From Mnemiopsis leidyi (taxonomy: Eukaryota > Ctenophora > Tentaculata > Lobata > Bolinopsidae): a DNA stretch of 64,000 nucleotides. Shown here one piece after another: positions 60,310 through 64,000 of the stretch. Below the pieces are notes generated by a model. The model did not search any database, was not told the origin of the DNA, and saw only the letters and a list, made by a program, of their open reading frames with translations. The first letter of the stretch is position 1, and the number at the start of each line of letters is the position of its first letter. Both the position numbers and the translations under genes were made by a program. The stretch spans positions 279,053-343,052 of the forward strand of contig JH154132.1 of NCBI GenBank assembly GCA_000226015.1, given 5' to 3'.

Positions 60310-61299
60310 AAAGTCGTCGTATGTTGTAATTTGGTCATGGTTGTAAATTGACCAAGATTGCGAATTCAGGTTGCTCACAATCAGGTTTGCTGTCATCTTA
60401 TCCAAACTCCTACAATAAGTTTATTTCAAACGCAAAGTTTTAGTCGGTTTCAGTCTGGTAAATATTTTGTAGTTATGTTTGACAGTATGAGTAATTGATA
60501 TTAGATTTAAACTGCAATGTTTAACAATATCCACGAATTTGGATAATAGTCCTAAACTATTCAGTTAAATTTGGGTTTTAGATATCTGAAATTTTATTTT
60601 TGTGCTATTTATGACATTATATTGTTTAAAAATAATTGAATTCACAAGGCAATTTTGTAAAGAATGTTGCAGAGGATATACTAACATTTAATTTAATTAA
60701 GGTTTAATTAAGTAAAAAAAAGATCGTTTTCCGTTCCACACAAATTATACATAAAACATAACATTCGCCGCTTATAATACAATCATGACATAACAATATG
60801 TACAATCTTATCTGCTTTGCTCAACTATACAAACCTGATACGAAAAATCATTGTTCGCATTACACGAAAAACAAAAATCATAACCTAATCAAATGAACTC
60901 TGAGAGTCTTAAATGTGTTACTATTGACGTAGTAATATTTCTTCAATTAAGCAATACCCTCGATCCCTACGTAAAAGTGAAAACCGCATTGCAAAATTTA
61001 AAATCTTTGTGGAAAAGTAGGAATCTAGTGAGGTATTTTTCTAAAAAAAGGTTACAGTCCTTAGTATATTTCGGTTATTTCGCAATATTCAACTGGTCAC
61101 TAAATGACCAAAAATTTCATCTTCGATTCATTCGCTTCCCCACAATATGTTAGTATTTTTTCAAACGAAATAGTATTGGTTAACAGCTCATTAAAATCAT
61201 AACCCTCCATGGGACTGGACAGACTTTGGCGTAAATGCACTTTAGAATCTGTAATCAGTAAGTTAAGATAAAACTTTTAAACAAAATAGCATTAACAAT
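60310..61299. other. Intergenic, nothing assigned
   Basis: Probably 3'UTR of the WBP1-like gene followed by AT-rich sequence. The plus open frame at 60893-61153 has no recognisable motif. Confidence 0.45.
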
Positions 61300-61445
61300 A
61301 GAGAGCAGTATTTTCGCGGAAGGGTCACAAATTTCTTGTTTCATTTGACAGCGATAGACCAGAGTTAGTTACGGCCAATCAATTTCAAGCAGCGCTATCA
61401 CGTGATTGAAACGATTTGTGACCCCCGGCCTTTCTCTATGGGTTA
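61300..61445. mobile_element. MITE (family C), best-preserved copy
   Basis: It starts AATAGAGAGCAGTATTTTCG, followed by AAGGGTCACAAATTTCTTG, and ends GATTTGTGACCCCCGGCCTT plus TCTCTATGGG, so the ends form inverted repeats. The centre is ACAGCGATAG…CGGCCAATCA…CAGCGCTATCACGTGATTG. Relatives are at 24700-24832 and 47638-47765. Confidence 0.7.
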
Positions 61446-61857
61446 AGACATGACTAGGTCTGAGTTTATAACAGTTACAGGTAGGAATGATAGAAAATAT
61501 ATTGAAACAGGATACAAATTTGGTTGTTTATAACAATACAATACATCAGGTGATATCAATTTCCACTTATAAAACAGATAAAAATGCTTTTAACAACCGC
61601 TTGCCTACAATATTTTAGATTCTACCAATCAAATCGAATTTACGAATACAAGAAATTTAAAGCATGTCAAAGTTCAATCTACAGTTCAATCTACAGTTCC
61701 TCATTGCTATCATTTACTAACTATCGGTTTAGATATACACGGTATCACCAGTTTAACAACTTGCGTGCACTCAACTAACTGAAGTTTATTGCTCATACGT
61801 GTACTATAGTGCTCACTGTTACTCTGTTAAAAAAATTACTCATGGTGTACTACTGTA

Positions 61858-62952
61858 CTACATGATTGAACAAACGACACTGCTTTTATGGTTGGCCATG
61901 ACTTTTTTAACAGGTGCATTGACTGCTTTCATGACGAAGGAAGATTGCTTTAGCTTGCGATTGTTCAGTGGGTGACCTTCTGTCCCCGAGGGTTTCGTTC
62001 GGGAGCACAGTTGACGTCTCTTCATCCCTGAATTAAAAATGGTCAAATTTAGAATTGGTTCGATGTTTCGCATAGTTTATAAGTTCGCCGATAGGCAGTT
62101 TTAGCTTCATTAGAAGAGCCATATTATGACCATATTGTTGCAATTTTGCATCTAAAACATTAAGCACGTCATTTCATGATGATAAAATGTTCCCAATGGC
62201 AGTGGCGTAACCGGTAACGTTGTAGCTGAAGCCAATATGGCGCCAAAAAGGCGCCCCCAAGTGGCGCCCCTGGTATAAGAGCTTATTGGGAGCTATTTGT
62301 GAAAATATGGCCGAAAAATCTAAATAAATAATGAAGTTATTAAACCAAACACGCGATTTTGCTAGTCGCGCAGTTAATCAGTAATCTTGCTAAATTGTCC
62401 CATATTTATTTGACGATTTGGCGTCCCCTTATGACGGCGCCCCCGACGTAGCCGGGGCATCGTTACGCCGCAGCCCACTGGCCACTTCCCAGCAATCCGC
62501 CAATGTAGTGCATTATTTGTTAGTGCTATAGTGACTCCATGGTTACTGAATATGTTATATGGCGATGTAAGTCAAGAACAATTTGTCGCGGTGATACCCG
62601 ACTCACGCAGCTAAAGCTGAACGTTTCGTTAGAACGGTAGACGGATATAATCTCGTCAAAGAACAATTTATCGACAACACAGAAGCTAAAGTCGCCAAAT
62701 TTCTTGATGAAAATTTCCATAATCTTATGATGTTGATTTCGTAGTTAATTTTCATAGTTCTTTAAGTCATCAAAATTCAAATAATGAATAATCGCAATAT
62801 AAAATTTCAACGATTTGATGTGAAATGTAAACATCACGCGCAACATAAAAAGCGAGCGCACAGTACAGACGCGCGCACAGATTTCTATCATACAAACTTA
62901 AAGCGGTGAAATGTTGGCATACAAGAGCGTTTTCAGTTTTCGCGCCTTCCAT
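61858..62952 (-). CDS. Putative small basic CaaX-box protein, two exons
   Basis: Exon 1 (62952-62898) starts at ATG (MEGAKTENALVCQHFTAL) and ends in phase 1 at A|gtttgt. Exon 2 (62027-61858) follows taattcag, enters in the matching phase and reads MKRRQLCSRTKPSG… to VKKVMANHKSSVVCSIM and stop TAG. The last four residues, CSIM, form a perfect farnesylation-type CaaX box behind a lysine/arginine-rich stretch, the same ending as lamin A, but nothing else looks like a lamin. Total 74 residues. The intron contains a hAT-like MITE and another repeat. No family was recognised. The model rests only on phase agreement and the CaaX ending. Confidence 0.3.
62200..62480. mobile_element. MITE with CAGTGGCGTAAC / GTTACGCC…CACTG ends
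   Basis: The left end CAGTGGCGTAACCGGTAACG pairs with the right end CATCGTTACGCCGCAGCCCACTG. Internal GGCGCCCCCAAGTGGCGCCC and GGCGCCCCCGACGTAGCCG words are GC-rich. CAGTGGCGTA-type termini with G-rich subterminal runs are common in hAT non-autonomous elements. I see no exact target duplication. Confidence 0.55.
62562..62665. repeat. Dispersed repeat, partner of 28252-28310
   Basis: GTCGCGGTGATACCCGACTC … GACGGATATAATCTCGTCAA is the reverse complement of the block at 28252-28310, which lacks about 20 internal bases. Two copies 34 kb apart indicate an interspersed family. Confidence 0.7.
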
Positions 62953-63082
62953 TTAAGTACAACGCAAAGATGACTTCATTGTGCCAAGCTACGATACGGT
63001 TCCATGTTCATTGACTGTTGACATCATTCATACTGCAGAGTAGACGATAACTACGATTAGACTAAATACAAAATAACCGTAC

Positions 63083-63269
63083 CTCTTGCATAAGCTCGCT
63101 TATCAAACCAGCCAGTGGCTCGTAGCGTTGAACTGAAAACAAATAATTGAATAAGTATTTAGGATTAGCAATAGTAGTCAGGAATAACAGTCTCTTGTTA
63201 AGTGGTATGTTCCCAATCATCATTCGGTTAGCAAATAACCGAACCATTTGAACCGGATTACCCAATCTG
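63083..63269 (-). CDS. Orphan internal exon, unknown gene
   Basis: The minus strand after ttattgttcag is open for 62 codons, RLGNPVQMVRLFANRMMIGN… to …YEPLAGLISELMQE, ending at a GAG|gtacgg donor in phase 0. Composition and both splice signals look like a real coding exon, alpha-helical in character. I do not recognise it, and no neighbouring exon with matching phase is apparent inside the window. The gene may extend beyond the right edge. Confidence 0.4.
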
Positions 63270-63739
63270 CTGAACAATAAAGGTGGTGGTTTTATTAGCA
63301 AAACACGAAAAAGGGAAATGAGTGATATGAAACTCACGAAATGGGAGAAGGTTTCAGTGTCACTAGATAGACTCCAAATACGGGTCTGAAGTTGATAAGA
63401 AGTCGTTAAAATGAAATATGGATGATAATTGATAAACAACAATGCTATACACAGTAAGTTATAGTATGATAGCTCAGAGTAGTGAGCACTGCGCATATTT
63501 CTGCTCACAGAAACAAGATACACGAATCAGATAAGTGATTTGACAACATTGATTTCTAGAACACAACTCTTAGTACCTGTGATCGGAAAAGGTGAGGGTG
63601 GGACAATAGTGGTATATTTGAGGAGTTATGGAGTCTTGTCGAGATTTATACAGTATTCGGTCCTGGAAAGTAGATTTTATAGGTTGATGGGCTGCTGATA
63701 TGTCAGAATTAACACGACAAGTTAGAATTAAAGGACAAT

Positions 63740-63925
63740 TCAGAGAAACTACTGTCATTGAATACTGTCATTGACTACTTTCATTGACTACAGTTAATGA
63801 CTACAGTTATTGACTACAGTTATTGACTACAGTTATTGACTACAGTTATTGACTACTGTTATTGACTACTGTTATTGACTACTGTCATATACTGCTAACA
63901 GTGACTACAGTTATTGACTATCGGT
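63740..63925. repeat. 14-bp tandem repeat (TTATTGACTACAGT)
   Basis: About twelve copies, with variants TTATTGACTACTGT and TCATTGACTAC, close to the right edge of the window. Confidence 0.9.
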
Positions 63926-64000
63926 ACACTCACTGTCCAACTAGGAACACGCTGTTTAGCACTAGTGTCGTACTCCACACTCCCTGGATCGAATTTAAAA

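Overview
This is metazoan nuclear DNA, AT-rich, with long introns and many interspersed repeats. Nothing is bacterial in layout: no operons or Shine-Dalgarno sites, and the genes become readable only after splicing. The gene set (cramped/CRAMP1-like, annexin, ZnT5-like zinc transporter, paired-like homeobox, WBP1/VOPP1-like PPxY protein, Ly6-like protein) fits an invertebrate animal. I cannot fix the phylum; the divergent homeodomain and the density of small inverted-repeat elements fit an early-branching or fast-evolving lineage. Two 10-N runs mark assembly gaps, both inside repeats.

Layout, left to right. 1-2.5 kb: a microsatellite, a MITE, and three exons of a small secreted Ly6/uPAR-like protein on the minus strand. 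2.5-8.5 kb: no convincing gene. 8.5-26.0 kb: a 20-exon cramped-like chromatin gene (minus) whose introns hold an IS256-like transposase scrap, a 29-bp minisatellite and a young 330-bp inverted duplication. 26-30.6 kb: LINE and tRNA-SINE debris. 30.6-33.7 kb: a complete nine-exon annexin of 313 residues (minus). 33.7-34.8 kb: a short divergent promoter region filled with degenerate tandem repeats. 34.8-43.1 kb: a ZnT5/SLC30A5-like zinc transporter (plus), eight exons. 45.4-47.9 kb: an unrecognised gene (plus). 50.1-53.5 kb: a four-exon paired-like homeobox gene (minus) with an E-box-rich upstream region. 54.7-57.9 kb: a minisatellite and a 1.07-kb inverted-repeat element built around a 12-bp repeat. 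59.5-60.3 kb: a WBP1/VOPP1-like single-pass membrane protein (plus). 60.3-64 kb: MITEs, a possible small CaaX protein and one orphan exon (minus).

The genes are unrelated neighbours rather than one pathway. The most unusual local structure is around exon 6 of the zinc transporter. Upstream lies a tract of about ten branch-point-like CTAAC words. Downstream lies a 53-bp minisatellite that repeats the end of the exon together with its 5' splice site about twelve times. All gene models were spliced by eye from splice signals, reading phase and family resemblance; no database search was run.
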